Below, piece after piece: positions 44,401 through 55,200 of a DNA stretch of 64,000 nucleotides. Under the pieces are notes generated by a model. That model worked only from the letters and a program-made list of their open reading frames with translations. It did no database searches and had not been told where the DNA came from. Within the stretch, counting starts at the first letter, position 1. Each line of letters begins with the position of its first letter. The translations under genes were made by a program, and so were the position numbers. The DNA lies in NCBI GenBank assembly GCA_002049455.2, contig KV918933.1:1-64000 (forward strand), read 5' to 3'. Origin of the DNA: Porphyra umbilicalis (Eukaryota; Rhodophyta; Bangiophyceae; Bangiales; Bangiaceae).

Positions 44401-44752
44401 ACTAGATCGCATGATCAATGTGCGACAGTTCTGCGAACCGTCGGTGGGCGTGTTCAAATCTGGCAGTTTTCAGTTTTAAGGAATCGGGGACAAAACGCTG
44501 TGTACGTGTCTTGCGTCAGAAATTGGTCAGAGCCAGTTCTGGATCGGCAGAGTCGAAGAAAACGGTGCGATTTTGGAGGGACAGAAACACCGAGGTGTAT
44601 CTCAGCGCTACAAGATCCTTTGAGCGCCCAGTCTTTTTTACTTGAGTACCCATGTCACGGAGACCAGGTCTGTTTACTTGTGATGGTTAAAACGTTTTTA
44701 GAACAGCAGAGAAAACCTTTTCCCCATGCGCGTTAAAGCATGGAATAGACCT
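41464..44752. other. mixed repeat-rich region without a supported gene
   Basis: 41464-42700 is GC-rich with open frames that give no recognisable protein. Tandem 35-bp units (GACACCCTCAAAGGACCCTCGG) lie at about 42450-42560. From 42700 the composition drops to about even. 43158-43312 and 44214-44502 are dispersed repeat segments also found at 49160-52006 (see the inversion). 42711-42745 (GGCCCTTAAGTAGGGGCCCG) resembles the 55-bp units at 44753. Confidence 0.4.
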
Positions 44753-44880
44753 CTAGTCCCAGAGGAGTAAGTTAGGCCCTTAACTAGAGGCCCTGCCGGG
44801 GGGGTTGCTAGTCCCAGGGCAGTAAATGAGGCCCTTAACTAGGGGCCCGCCCGGGGTGGGTATTAGTCCCAGGGAAGTCT
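44753..44880. repeat. 55-bp tandem repeat
   Basis: Units begin CTAGTCCCAG at 44753, CTAGTCCCAG at 44808 and TTAGTCCCAG at 44863 and share AGGCCCTTAACTAG and GGCCC. Two full copies and a part. Confidence 0.85.
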
Positions 44881-46430
44881 GTGGATTGCGGTTATGGTTT
44901 GTGAGCCACAGGGTGATCAGAAGTGGGTCGCCCACGGATCGATTTGAAATATGTGGCATTGGGCCATATTTTTTGGAAATCTGGTTTCCCGAGTGTGGGG
45001 GCCATGTGCCGGGCCGTCACAATTCCCGCATATAAAGGGGTCGCCGTCCCGGCGCCCCAGTGCCAGGGGGGCGGGCCCGCCCGAGTGTTACGGGCGGGCC
45101 AGGACGGCTTGCCCGCGTCCTCCTCAGTGTGGGGCCTGGGTGCTGGCCCGGTCACCGCCGACAGGGGCCGCCCCGAATCGTGAAGGCGCTCCCGCCGGGG
45201 GCCAGGGGGTACGCATGGTCGCCGAGCGGTGGACACGGCGGCGCGTTACGGGTGGGGGGCGGCCGCGTGGCCGAGGCGGGCCACGCTAACCGGGCCCGGT
45301 GGGGCAACCATGGGGGGCGCCGAGTATGGCGCTCCCTCCCCCCCTGGCGGGCTGTCCCGCGGGCCCCCCTGGAGCAGTCATCCAGGGGGAGTGGCCCGGG
45401 AACGGCGCCGCGGGAGGCGGTTGGGGGCCCTTGCCAGTACATAGGGCCGCATGAAGGCGGGGTGGGCAGGTGACGGACGGGGCGGCCGGTCACTATTGGC
45501 CGTCACCGTGCCCCCTTCGCTTCTCGAGTTGAGAGTTCCCCCCCGTCTGTTCCCCAAGGAACCCTCCCCCCAGTCCCCCTCGCCGCCCCTCTCATAGGGC
45601 GCGGCGGCTATGGCCTCCTCGCGGTCGACGGGAGTGGCGCCGACGGCGGAGATGGCTTCCCCAAGTTCGAGGCGCGCGGCGCCGGCGTCGAGTGGGGCGC
45701 CGGCGCTGGCCACGGCCCAATCGGGCAGCCCGGCGGCGGTGACCCCGCGGACGAGTGGGGCGCCGGGAAGAACGGGCGCCCCTAAGGCCGAGAGCTCGAG
45801 GGCGGCCACCCCGCGGGCTTGCGGGGCGGCGGCGTCCGCGCCCGCTACGCCGGCCGGCGCCACCAAGTCCAGTGGCCCGGCTTCGGCGACGGCGCGGGGG
45901 AAGGCGGCCCGCCGGTCGCGCCTGGCTAACGGCACGCCCCCGAGCCGGGAGTCCTCGGCGACGGGGAGTCAAGCGACGCAACCGCCGCCGCCTTCCGGCC
46001 GGTCCAAATCAACGGCGAGGTCGGCGTCGGCCTCCCGCGCGTCGAGTGCGGTGACGCGGTCGGCCGACTAGGATGCGGCCGTGGCCCGCACGGCGGCGGC
46101 GCGCGTGCCCCTGCCGCCCAACCGGCAGGGGGATCCACCGGCGGCGGCCGCGGCGGCCGCGGCGGCACCGGGCCATGGGGGGGAGGAACCAATGGAGCGA
46201 GACTCGCTTCCGCCGGTGCCGCGTCGGGGGTGCCTCCTGGTAGTGGAGGAGGCGGGGCCCACGGGGGCGGAGCCGGGGGCGCTGGTCCCGTGGACGCCTT
46301 CTTACGCCCCCAGTCAGTTGGGGGAATGTCGCCTGCGGGCCCCGTACGCCGCGATCACGCTGCCCAAGCAGGGCCCGGCGTGGAACCGCTGGCTGAGGCG
46401 CCACCCCTTGCAGTACGAACTGCCACAGCT
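44881..46430. other. very GC-rich stretch adjoining truncated transposase copy B
   Basis: Open frames on both strands give Ala/Arg/Gly-rich sequence. One + frame near 46290-46488 holds protein-like RRHPLQYELPQLAQC, but it ends by running through copy B in antisense, so it is not convincing. The sharp change from GC-rich sequence to copy B near 46430 looks like an insertion or deletion border. Confidence 0.35.
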
Positions 46431-47903
46431 GGCGCAGTGTTCAGTTCCAGGAGCTCCTACAGAGTTGGAGAACTTGGCAGCCATATGAAAATCAAACACG
46501 CCGATGCACAAGAATACCTGCACCAAGACGTTCTCTTTCGAGTACGCGTCATGGACAGCAACACCTTCTTTGCTCATTTGGAGCATGTCCTCCACGACAT
46601 GTCTCAGTAGAGCGTCAGGGTTTGCCCCAGGAGGCAAGTGGAAGAGTGGACGTACGGAGAAGGCACGTTCATCCAAGCTCCGAGACGTGTACGCACCGTA
46701 GTACCCCTCTAAGCTCCCACGGCGTCGCTTGTACACGCTAAACTCATCACCGTACAATGAGACGTACAGAGTGTGTGGGTCTTTCTCCTTCAGCCCATCT
46801 TGGGCTTTCTCAGCCACTTGGTCCAGCTCGATCGGCTTCACTGCCGTCAAGAGGGACCAGGAGTCCTTCTGGCGCTCGGACGAGTTGCGCGCGGCACTAA
46901 CAAACACGACTCCTGACCTCGTGAACCTCAAAGTGAGCCTGCAATCGTCTTGGAAGCACGACGCCCACGGCTCAGGAGGCTCAAACTCATTAAGGACCTC
47001 AAACAGCCCCAGCAAGTCCCCAACTCAGAGAGTGCTCTGGGGAGCGTACGATGCCTCTGAGATAGAGACGTCGCCGTCGGATGCAATCGCTGTACTTTCC
47101 AATCGGGCCTGAAACCTTGTGTTGTCATCCAAGGAGACAGAGACAATGCATCCGATACCGTACATGTATCCATCTCTGAAAAAGCCGTTCTTGAAGTTGA
47201 AACGAGCCGGATCCCTGGCCGCCACTGTCTGAAAGAACTCTACAGGGCGCTCAACAGTCCCGGCGCGTGCATACCCTTCGCGATGGAACAGAGCCACTGT
47301 CACTGGGTCCCCAAAGTCCCTCTTTATGTGCACAGAGAACGGAATGTAGGACACAGTAACGTCAGGCAGCTTGCGGAGGGTCTTTCCTTTGCCAACGGGT
47401 AGCTGCCGCGTCGTCACCTCGCGTCTCAGCGGTATTGCGGAGTTCAACATTTTCTTTCGCAACTGTTGTAAGCGCCACCTCGACGGCCACCTCTCCTTGG
47501 GGCTGAATGAGTTCTCTGCCTCGCGCATGATGTCGTACTGCCGGAGTGTGAGACGAGCTCTTCCAAAGAGGTAGCCAAAGCACAGGAATTCCCGGCGAGA
47601 AGCAAACTGTCCAGGTGGTCGTTCTTCTTCACTGGAGATGTCTGTCTCGTCCGAGGAACATCCATCAGGCTCAGAGTCTGAGGACATGACTACATCGTGG
47701 TAGACCTCCGCAGCGGCTGTGTGTGACGGCGTTCCTCCCAACGGGCTCGGGTTCTCCGTCACACAGATGCTTCCAGACTCCTCTATAGTCATAGCTCTCG
47801 AACCTGTTGTACCCGTGGCCCGTTCCGACTGAAAATGCCGGAGGTCTCCATCGGCAAGATCGAAGAACGCGGTGCCTCGAGGTCCACGCCTGCGACGCTT
47901 CAT
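46431..47903 (-). pseudogene. CACTA/tnp2-like transposase copy B, truncated
   Basis: From ATG 47903 (MKRRRRGPRGTAFFDLADGD) the frame has an acidic Ser-rich region, then SRREFLCFGYLFGRARLTLR and RWPSRWRLQQLRKKML, then RDPARFNFKNGFF. A TGA at 47025 interrupts; copy A reads Arg at this place, so a CGA to TGA change is likely. In the same phase it continues with GDLLGLFEVLNEFEPPEPW, LYVSLYGDEFSVYKRRRGSL, SVRPLFHLPPGANPDA, GVAVHDAYSKENVLVQVF and MAAKFSNSVGAPGTEHC. These match copy A and resemble the tnp2/Transposase_21 family. Homology to copy A ends near 46430, so the C-terminal half is missing. An alternative family is another eukaryotic DDE group with a similar YDAYSK motif. Confidence 0.65.
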
Positions 47904-48071
47904 CGTTTCGTCATGCACTGTCGTCTCTATGCATAGAATCCTGAAGCTGGCACCCTCCTTGAGCCGAACGAACCATCCGTGCAGCGTCCTACATCTTCGA
48001 GCGACGGACGATCGCAGAACTGGAACGTGCGCCGATCTCAAAAACAAGCGACAGAAAAATCTCACAGACAA
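47904..48071 (-). other. upstream flank of transposase copy B
   Basis: The frame is open upstream of ATG 47903 but not needed; copy A homology starts at the ATG. The Helitron-like copy I begins at 48072, directly upstream. Confidence 0.4.
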
Positions 48072-48786
48072 TTCCCTGGCCTTTAGGACAAGGTGCTCTC
48101 AAAGTGTAGTGATGCACACATATACTTAGATAACGGGACTTGATCTCCGTTTCAGAGGTGGCAGTCTGCATTCGTGTCCTCAGGCGTCTGAGGGCGCGTC
48201 AGCGTTGGAAGGGTCGTGATGACGCTAAAAATCGAATATAGTTACGTGGCTGAGAAGGACTGTCCTGCCACAAGGGTCACAGGGCCCGGACGGCCTCTGC
48301 CCCTCTGCACCCCCCCACCGCCCCGAGTCGCGCGCGACGACCGCGCGCAGCGACTTTCGGGGTTCGACGCGCCCACAATGACCCGCGGGTGAACGTGCCT
48401 GCGCGCCGTCTTCTGTTGCGGCGGCGCGTCGGCGGTTGCTGGCGCCATCTAGCGGCGCGGTTAGAGGCGCCCCGTCGCGCGCGATCAGTCCCACCCGCCC
48501 GCCCGTACGCCGTGTCGGCCGCCCTGCCCGCCGTGCGCAGGTGCACTGCGCGGCGGAGTGACGGCCCCTCCTGTGGGCGTCGCGCGACGCCGGCGGGCCG
48601 CCGCCGCTGCGGTGGCGGCGGCGGAACCCCTTTCCCCGCCCCACGTTCTCCCCGCCACGGCAGCGTGGCTGTATGTGCCCCCGTGCGCGCTCGCGGCTAT
48701 GGAGCCGGCCGGCGTACCCGGTGTTGATGCGTCGCCGAGCGCGCTACCGCCCTTAAGGCCAGGGTATTGCACGCACGTGCCTGGAA
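48072..48786 (+). mobile_element. Helitron2/HINE-like non-autonomous element, copy I
   Basis: About 715 bp, TTCCCTGGCCTTTAGGACA...GCACGCACGTGCCTGGAA. The 5' terminal CCCTGGCCTTTAGG is repeated in inverted form (CCTTAAGGCCAGGG, 48751-48764), but 22 bp inside the 3' end, so the inverted repeats are asymmetric. Between that repeat and the end lies a short hairpin, GCACG-CA-CGTGC. No target duplication is seen. The interior is GC-rich and has no conserved protein. Confidence 0.7.
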
Positions 48787-49224
48787 TCCTAAAGATAGTC
48801 TGCTGCTCGGCTCTTCGATTGTTCCCACGGACTATCCCCCGTGCAGTCCGCTTCTGATCCCAGGTCAGTTCATAGGATTATCCCGGAGAACAACACAGAA
48901 GTTGCCCGAGAAGAGTTCTTTGCATTTTCCAAGAGAAAGAACATATACCAATCCTGTGATGATTGTGTCGTGATATTGGGATCGTCCGTCGAAAAATTCT
49001 AGGGACTCCTTCGTATCGATCTGTCGATCGCTGTGGGATAATTTAGCGGATAGTTCCAACCTGTGTGCGCGATTGACCTGGCTGCACGAAAAGGACTGTC
49101 CTGTGGAAACCTCTGCAGACAGTCTCAATTAGGGGCCAGGATTAAATAAGGAAGAGGTCGCAAATCGCTGTGCATGATCCTCCGAATCATGCTGGGGCCA
49201 TCTCACAGGAGCTTTGCATGGCAA
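48787..49224. other. non-coding spacer between element copies I and II
   Basis: No gene. The last 60-70 bp (to 49224) are the reverse complement of 43254-43312, a dispersed repeat that forms the left flank of copy II. Confidence 0.5.
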
Positions 49225-49938
49225 TTCCCTGGCCTTTAGGACAGGGTGCTCTCAAAGTGTAGTGATGCACAGATATACTTGGATCAAGGGACTTGATCTT
49301 CGTTTCAGAGATGGCAGGTTGCATTCGTGTCCTCAGGGATCTGAAGGCGTGTCAGTGTTTGAAGGGTCGCGATGACGCTAAAAGCGAATGAAGTTACGTG
49401 GCTGAGAAGGACTGTCCTGCCACAGGGGTCACATGGCCCGGACGGCGCCTGCCCCCCAGCCCCCCCCCACCGCCCCGAGTTGCGTGCGGCGACCGCGCGC
49501 AGCGACTTCAGAGGTTCAACGCGCCCACGATGACCCGCGGGTGATCGCGCCTGCGCGCGGCTTTTGTTGCGGCGGCTCGTCGGCGAGATCTGAAGCCATC
49601 TAGCTAGCGGCGCGGTTAGAGGCGCCCCGTCGCGCGGCGGTCTGTCCCACCCGCCCGCCCGTGCGCCGTGTCGGCCGCCCCGCCCGCCCTGCGCAGGTGC
49701 GCTGCGCGGCGGAGTGACGGTCCCTCCCGTTGGCGTCGCGCGACGCCGGCGCCGCCGCGCTGCGGTGGCGGCGGCGGCCCCCTTTTCCCGCCCCACGCCC
49801 CCCCCGCCACGGAAACGTGGCTGTACGCGCCCCCATGCGCGCTCGCGGCTATGGAGCCGGCCTGCGTGCCCGGTGTCAGTGCGTCGCCGAGCGCGCCACA
49901 GCCCTGAAGGCCAGGGTATTGCACGCACGTGCCTGGAA
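49225..49938 (+). mobile_element. Helitron2/HINE-like element, copy II
   Basis: 714 bp, same ends, asymmetric inverted repeats and 3' hairpin (49921-49932) as copy I. Nearly identical to the reverse complement of copy IV; one long translated stretch of about 200 residues differs at a single residue. Its left flank belongs to the repeat at 43254-43312, but its right neighbour (49939 on) belongs to a different repeat (44214-44482 reversed), which indicates an inversion. Confidence 0.75.
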
Positions 49939-50256
49939 TCCTTAAAACTGAGAACTGCCAGATTCGAACACGCCCACCGACGGTTCGCAGAACTGTCGCA
50001 CATTGATCATGCGATCAAATTATGCCCACTTTTTGTTGATCTTGGAGACAGAGCCCGCAGTGGAGTTCAGAAGTGCTCGAAGACCATCTGCACCGATATT
50101 CAGTGGGAATCATCCTCACACCAGCACCTGCAGATTCGGCAATTGTCCGGCGAAGTTGCTGCCCCATGCTCATGAAGGATCATTCCGATTCGCTGGTTCT
50201 GATCGTTCTGCGTACTGGGAGGTTGCCTATCATCTGACTTTTCATGAACAAACAAA
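49939..50256. other. inverted dispersed-repeat segment
   Basis: 49939-50210 is the reverse complement of 44214-44482 at high identity by eye. It is the displaced flank of element copy IV. The last 45 bp before copy III are unassigned. Confidence 0.7.
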
Positions 50257-50970
50257 TTCCAGGCACGTGCGTGCAATACCCTGACCTTCAGGGCGGTGGC
50301 GCGCTCGGCGACGCATTGACACCGGGCACGCCGGCCGGCTCTATGGCCGCAAGCGCGCACGGGGGCACGTACAGCCACGTTGCCGTGGTGGGGAGGGCGT
50401 CGGGCGGGGAAAGAGGTGCCGCCTCCGCCACCGCAGCGGCGGCGGCCCGCCGGCGTCGCGCGGCGCCCACGGGCGAGGCCGTCACTCCACCACGCAGCGC
50501 ACCTGCGCACGGCGGGCAGGGCGGCCGACACGGCGCACGGGCGGGCGAGTGGGACTGATCGCCGCGCTACGAGGCGCCTGTAACCGCGCCGCTTGATGGC
50601 GTCAGCAACCGCCGACGCGCCGCCGCAACAGAAGTCGGCGCGCAGGCACGATCACCCGCGGGTCATCGTGAGCGCGTCAAGCCCCGGAAGTCGCTGCGCG
50701 CGGTCACCGCGCGCAACTCGGGGCGGTAGAGAGGGTACGGGGGCAGGCGCCGTCCGGGCCCAGTGACCCCTGTGGCAGGACAGTCCTTCTCAGCCACGTA
50801 ACTTCATTCGCTTTTAGCGTCATCGCGACCCTTCCAACACTGACACGCCCTCAGATCCCTGACGACACGAATGCAGACTGCCACCTCTGAAACGGAGAGC
50901 AAGTCCCTTGATCTAAGTATATGTGTGCATCACTACACTTTGAGGGCACCCTGTCCTAAAGGCCAGGGAA
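50257..50970 (-). mobile_element. Helitron2/HINE-like element, copy III
   Basis: 714 bp in reverse orientation (TTCCAGGCACGTGCGTGC...AAAGGCCAGGGAA). More diverged from II and IV than those are from each other. Flanks (ACAAACAAA, CACAGAGAA) show no duplication. Confidence 0.7.
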
Positions 50971-51272
50971 CACAGAGAAATAGAGCGTGGACCATCGCCC
51001 ATCTCCGGTCTCGTCCGCCATGCAAGGCGTTGCATGGGTCCCATTGGACCATTGAGGACCGAACGGCGCCAGCCTATTGGCACTCACAGAGGTATCAGCA
51101 CCGCGGTGCAGGGAGATATTACACATTTGGGCATTGTGCATCGACCCTCGCAGAATGTGCCGAGCTTCACTCCCGTCGAACGCACTGCGGGTCGGTATTT
51201 CATCGCCGGGATAGTTCTACATTTGCCGGCTTGTAAATCTATAACGAGTAGACGCGAAAGAATGTTTTGAGA
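50971..51272. other. spacer between element copies III and IV
   Basis: About 300 bp. 51184-51272 is nearly identical to 43158-43253, ending GAATGTTTTGAGA exactly at the border of copy IV. It is the displaced right flank of copy II. Confidence 0.7.
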
Positions 51273-51986
51273 TTCCAGGCACGTGCGTGCAATACCCTGG
51301 CCTTCAGGGCTGTGGCGCGCTCGGCGACGCACTGACACCGGGCACGCAGGCCGGCTCCATAGCCGCGAGCGCGCATGGGGGCGCGTACAGCCACGTTTCC
51401 GTGGCGGGGGGGGCGTGGGGCGGGAAAAGGGGGCCGCCGCCGCCACCGCAGCGCGGCGGCGCCGGCGTCGCGCGACGCCAACGGGAGGGACCGTCACTCC
51501 GCCGCGCAGCGCACCTGCGCAGGGCGGGCGGGGCGGCCGACACGGCGCACGGGCGGGCGGGTGGGACCGACCGCCGCGCGACGGGGCGCCTCTAACCGCG
51601 CCGCTAGCTAGATGGCTTCAGATCTCGCCGACGAGCCGCCGCAACAAAAGCCGCGCGCAGGCGCGATCACCCGCGGGTCATCGTGGGCGCGTTGAACCTC
51701 TGAAGTCGCTGCGCGCGGTCGCCGCACGCAACTCGGGGCGGTGGGGGGGGGCTGGGGGGCAGGCGCCGTCCGGGCCATGTGACCCCTGTGGCAGGACAGT
51801 CCTTCTCAGCCACGTAACTTCATTCGCTTTTAGCGTCATCGCGACCCTTCAAACACTGACACGCCCTCAGATCCCTGAGGACACGAATGCAACCTGCCAT
51901 CTCTGAAACGAAGATCAAGTCCCTTGATCCAAGTATATCTGTGCATCACTACACTTTGAGAGCACCCTGTCCTAAAGGCCAGGGAA
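51273..51986 (-). mobile_element. Helitron2/HINE-like element, copy IV
   Basis: 714 bp in reverse orientation, nearly identical to copy II. Its right flank (ATCGGGGACAAAACGCTGTG, 51987-52006) matches 44483-44502, while its true left flank now sits at 49939-50210. Confidence 0.75.
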
Positions 51987-52275
51987 ATCGGGGACAAAAC
52001 GCTGTGCAATCAGGGCGGCGTTATGTTTATGCGAACCAGCGTCATGCGAGTCTGCGAACGGGCCTGATTGTCCCAACGCAAGTTAAGGATCACAGCGCTG
52101 GCGCGGGCTCACCGAGTCTGGCCTGTGGTGCGGCAGGCCTGTCCACCGCTGTCGTTTGCACTGTGGGCCCGGTGACGAGTCGGCGGCTGCCGTTTGCTCG
52201 TTTCCCTTTTCTTTCCCGCATTCCCTAGTTGCCACTTCACGGTGCTACATCTGCGGGTGCCCCCCGGCGCCCGCC
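51987..52275 (+). promoter_or_regulatory. upstream region of the 3105-codon gene
   Basis: About 290 bp between element copy IV and ATG 52276. If the gene is real, its core promoter and leader must lie here or within the element. CCCGCCATGG gives the start a good Kozak context. No TATA box seen. Confidence 0.35.
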
Positions 52276-55200
52276 ATGGCTGCAGTCACGCGTGGCGGCG
52301 ACCGTGGCGGGGTGCCGTCCACCGCCCCCGCGCCGTCCCAGGTCGTTTCCTCCTCACGGCCGGCCGTGATCACCCCCGCGGTTGGGGCCAACGACGGTAT
52401 GAGGTCTACCGCTGTCCGTGCTGTAGTGGCACCACCGGCGACACCATTGGCGTCGAACACCGCGGTCACGTCCGCGTCGGTCACAACGGCGGCGACGACG
52501 GCAGCAGCAGCGGCGACGACGGCAGTAGCAGCGGCGACGGCGACACCCGCCGCGGCCGCGACCGCCGCGGCCGTACCGATGATGGCACCGTTAGTGGCAC
52601 CTTTGGCCGCTCCTCTTACGGTGTCTGCTCTGGCAGCCCCCATGCCACCGCGGACCGGTGCTACACTCGCCGCGCCGTCGCCGTCGCCGAGAGGCGTGGT
52701 GGCTCTTCAGTCGGTACGGGCGATAGCGACGCCTGTGCCGATGGTGGCGGCGGCGACACCTGGGACAGCGGCAGCGCGCGTGGGCGCTGCCGTTTTACCT
52801 GGTGTCGGCGCTGAGGGGTGCGCCAGCGTGTTGGCGCCTGTGGCTGCCGCTTTCGACGAAGCGGGTCGCAGCCCCGCACGAGTCGCGCCACCCTCGGCGC
52901 CTGCCGCGGCCGTCGAGGCATCCGCCGCCGACCGCCGGAAAGGTGGGCCTGACTCTGTCGTTGTCGCCGCCGTTGCTGCGGCGGTCGATGCGGTCAACGG
53001 CTTGACGTCTCCGTCTCCGTCCCCACGCCCAGTGGCTAGGCTGCTGCCGGCCTCGCCGGCGGGCCGGGCGGAGGCGGCCGCGCGCGCACCGGACGCTGCG
53101 GCACCGGACGCTGCGGCGGTGCGGGCGTCAAGTGGGTGCGTATCCCCTCATGTCGCACGCGTCTCGACGTCGATCAAGGAGAGTGGGGGGGTGCCTTTGG
53201 CGGCGCCGGTGCTGGCGCCCGCCGTTCGCCATGCACCCGTTGTTGTCGACGCAGCGTCGGCCGTGGCGGCGGCCAAGCAGGTGTTTTTATCCAACGCCGC
53301 CACGATTGCGGTTGAGATGGGGGTGGCTGTCCGGTCGCCCCCCGCCATCAGGGGAGTGTGTGTGGGGGGCGGGTTGGCCCCAGAGGATGAGGCCGATGCG
53401 ATGGTCGTCGTGCCCCTCGGTGGGGGGGCGGCGACCGCGGCGGCACCGTCGGCAGCGGGAAGCGCCGTGGACGCCACCACCGCCGGCGCTTGCGGCGCCA
53501 GCGCGGCGCGGGGAGCGGCACCGCCCGCCGGGGATGGCAGCCGCAGCAGCTCGCAAGCGTCGGTGGTGGTCGTCCAGCTTCAGGGAGAGACGCCGCGGCC
53601 AACGGTGGCGGCCGGTGTAGCGGGCGCTTCTGGCGACGTTCCCGCCATGGGGCCCGCGGCTGCACCGCCGGTTTCCGCGACTCGCCATGGCGACGTCCCG
53701 GCCTTAATGGCGGTGGACAATCCCGCCATCGCGGTGGCGGCAACGACTATGCTGGTGGCGGCTCGGGCTACGGCGCCAATTGCAGCATCGGCCGCCTCTG
53801 GCATCTCTGACGAGATGCCAGAGCGGCAACACGGACGCCCGCCCGTTGTGCCCTCGACATCGTCAAGGACGGGCGAGGCCCAAAACCTCAGCGCGGCCCC
53901 GGCAATCATCCCGCTCGCCTCAAGGACCCCGCCCGCCCCCGCTCTCCTCCCGCCGATCTGCCCGCCTGCCCGCCGGTCGAAGCGTCTACGCGCGACGCCT
54001 GCACGGTTGGTGGGTGCGGCGGCAGCCACTTCTGGCCAGTGGGCGTCCCCTCGTGGTCCCGAGCACGGCGAGGCGGGAGCACCGGATTCCCCCTCGTGCG
54101 CCACCGCCGCGAGCGGGGTGTCTCCTTTGGCTAAGGGGATCGTACGCGGGGACACACCGGGGCGGCGTTGGACGCACGCGCTGTTGCCATTCTCGGCGGG
54201 CGCGCCGCTGTTGCTAAGTGAACAGCTCCCACCGCCCGTGGCGGCGGACACATACTCGGGCGTCGGGGCAGGCGGCACTGCGTCAAAGCGCCGGCGGTCG
54301 GGGCGTGTGCCACAGGCGTCATCCAAAATCCCTATCGGTGGTGGGGGCACAGTCCCTGGCGGCGACTGCCACGATGACGGTGTCGGGGGCATGCGCGACG
54401 GTCGCACCGGCGGCCGCGTGCGGGCGGTGCGAATGATGCCCGACGCGGTAGTCATGACCTTTTCCGATTCGACGTCTTCGTCTCCCGAGGCATCGTCGTC
54501 TACGCCCTCATCGGTGTCGTTTGACGACGGCGGCAGCGGCAATGCCGGGAAGCGGTTGAGGCGTTCTCGGCAGGAGGCGGCACTTGCGGCCGCCCCCGTC
54601 GCGACTTTGTCATCTGGCGACTGGGACGTCGGGCCCTTGCCGGCGGCGGGGCGGGCGCCCTCCGCGTCGGCGTCGGCGTCTGTGGCGGCGGTGGTGGCGG
54701 CGTCAGCGGCGGCGGCGGGCCCTCACGCGCTGGTGGCCCCGCGGCGGGCCTCTGCTTGGCAGGCAGCTGATTGCGCGGACCGCTTGTCGAGCGCTGACAC
54801 GACCCCGACGGCGGTGGCGGCCAAGGCGGCGGCCGCGGCCCTCGCTGCCGCGGCGACGGCGGAGGCGTCCTCTGCATCTGTTGTCGACTCGGCCATTGCC
54901 GCCGCTGTGGCGGCGGCCGTGTCCCCACGACCGCCGCCGCCTTCGCCGCCTATGCCACCGCCCGCGACGATGGACATGCTCAAGGACGAGATTATTGTAG
55001 CGGGGCCGCCAATAGTTTTCGATGCAGCGGTGCTGGCGGTTGCGACAAAGGCGGCGGCGGGTTCCGCGGCGGCCCCCATCCTCCCGCTGGCGGGTGTGAA
55101 GCGTGGCAGCGGCAGCGGCGTTATGGATTTGTCACCGGTGGTCGCCGTGGCGGCCGCACGGGGCGCCTCGCCATGGGCTCATGGTGGCCTCCGGCACCCG

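Noticed and set aside
46081-46488. + strand frame ending in RRHPLQYELPQLAQC...
   Set aside because: Its last part is simply antisense to transposase copy B, so the frame crosses a junction and is unlikely to be a gene.
49305-51906. 207-232 codon frames repeated in element copies II and IV as a conserved protein
   Set aside because: The near-identity comes from the DNA copies being recent duplicates; copies I and III do not keep the frame intact, so there is no sign of protein selection.
48072-51986. The four 714-bp copies as ordinary TIR MITEs
   Set aside because: The inverted repeats are asymmetric and the two reconstructed empty sites show no target duplication.
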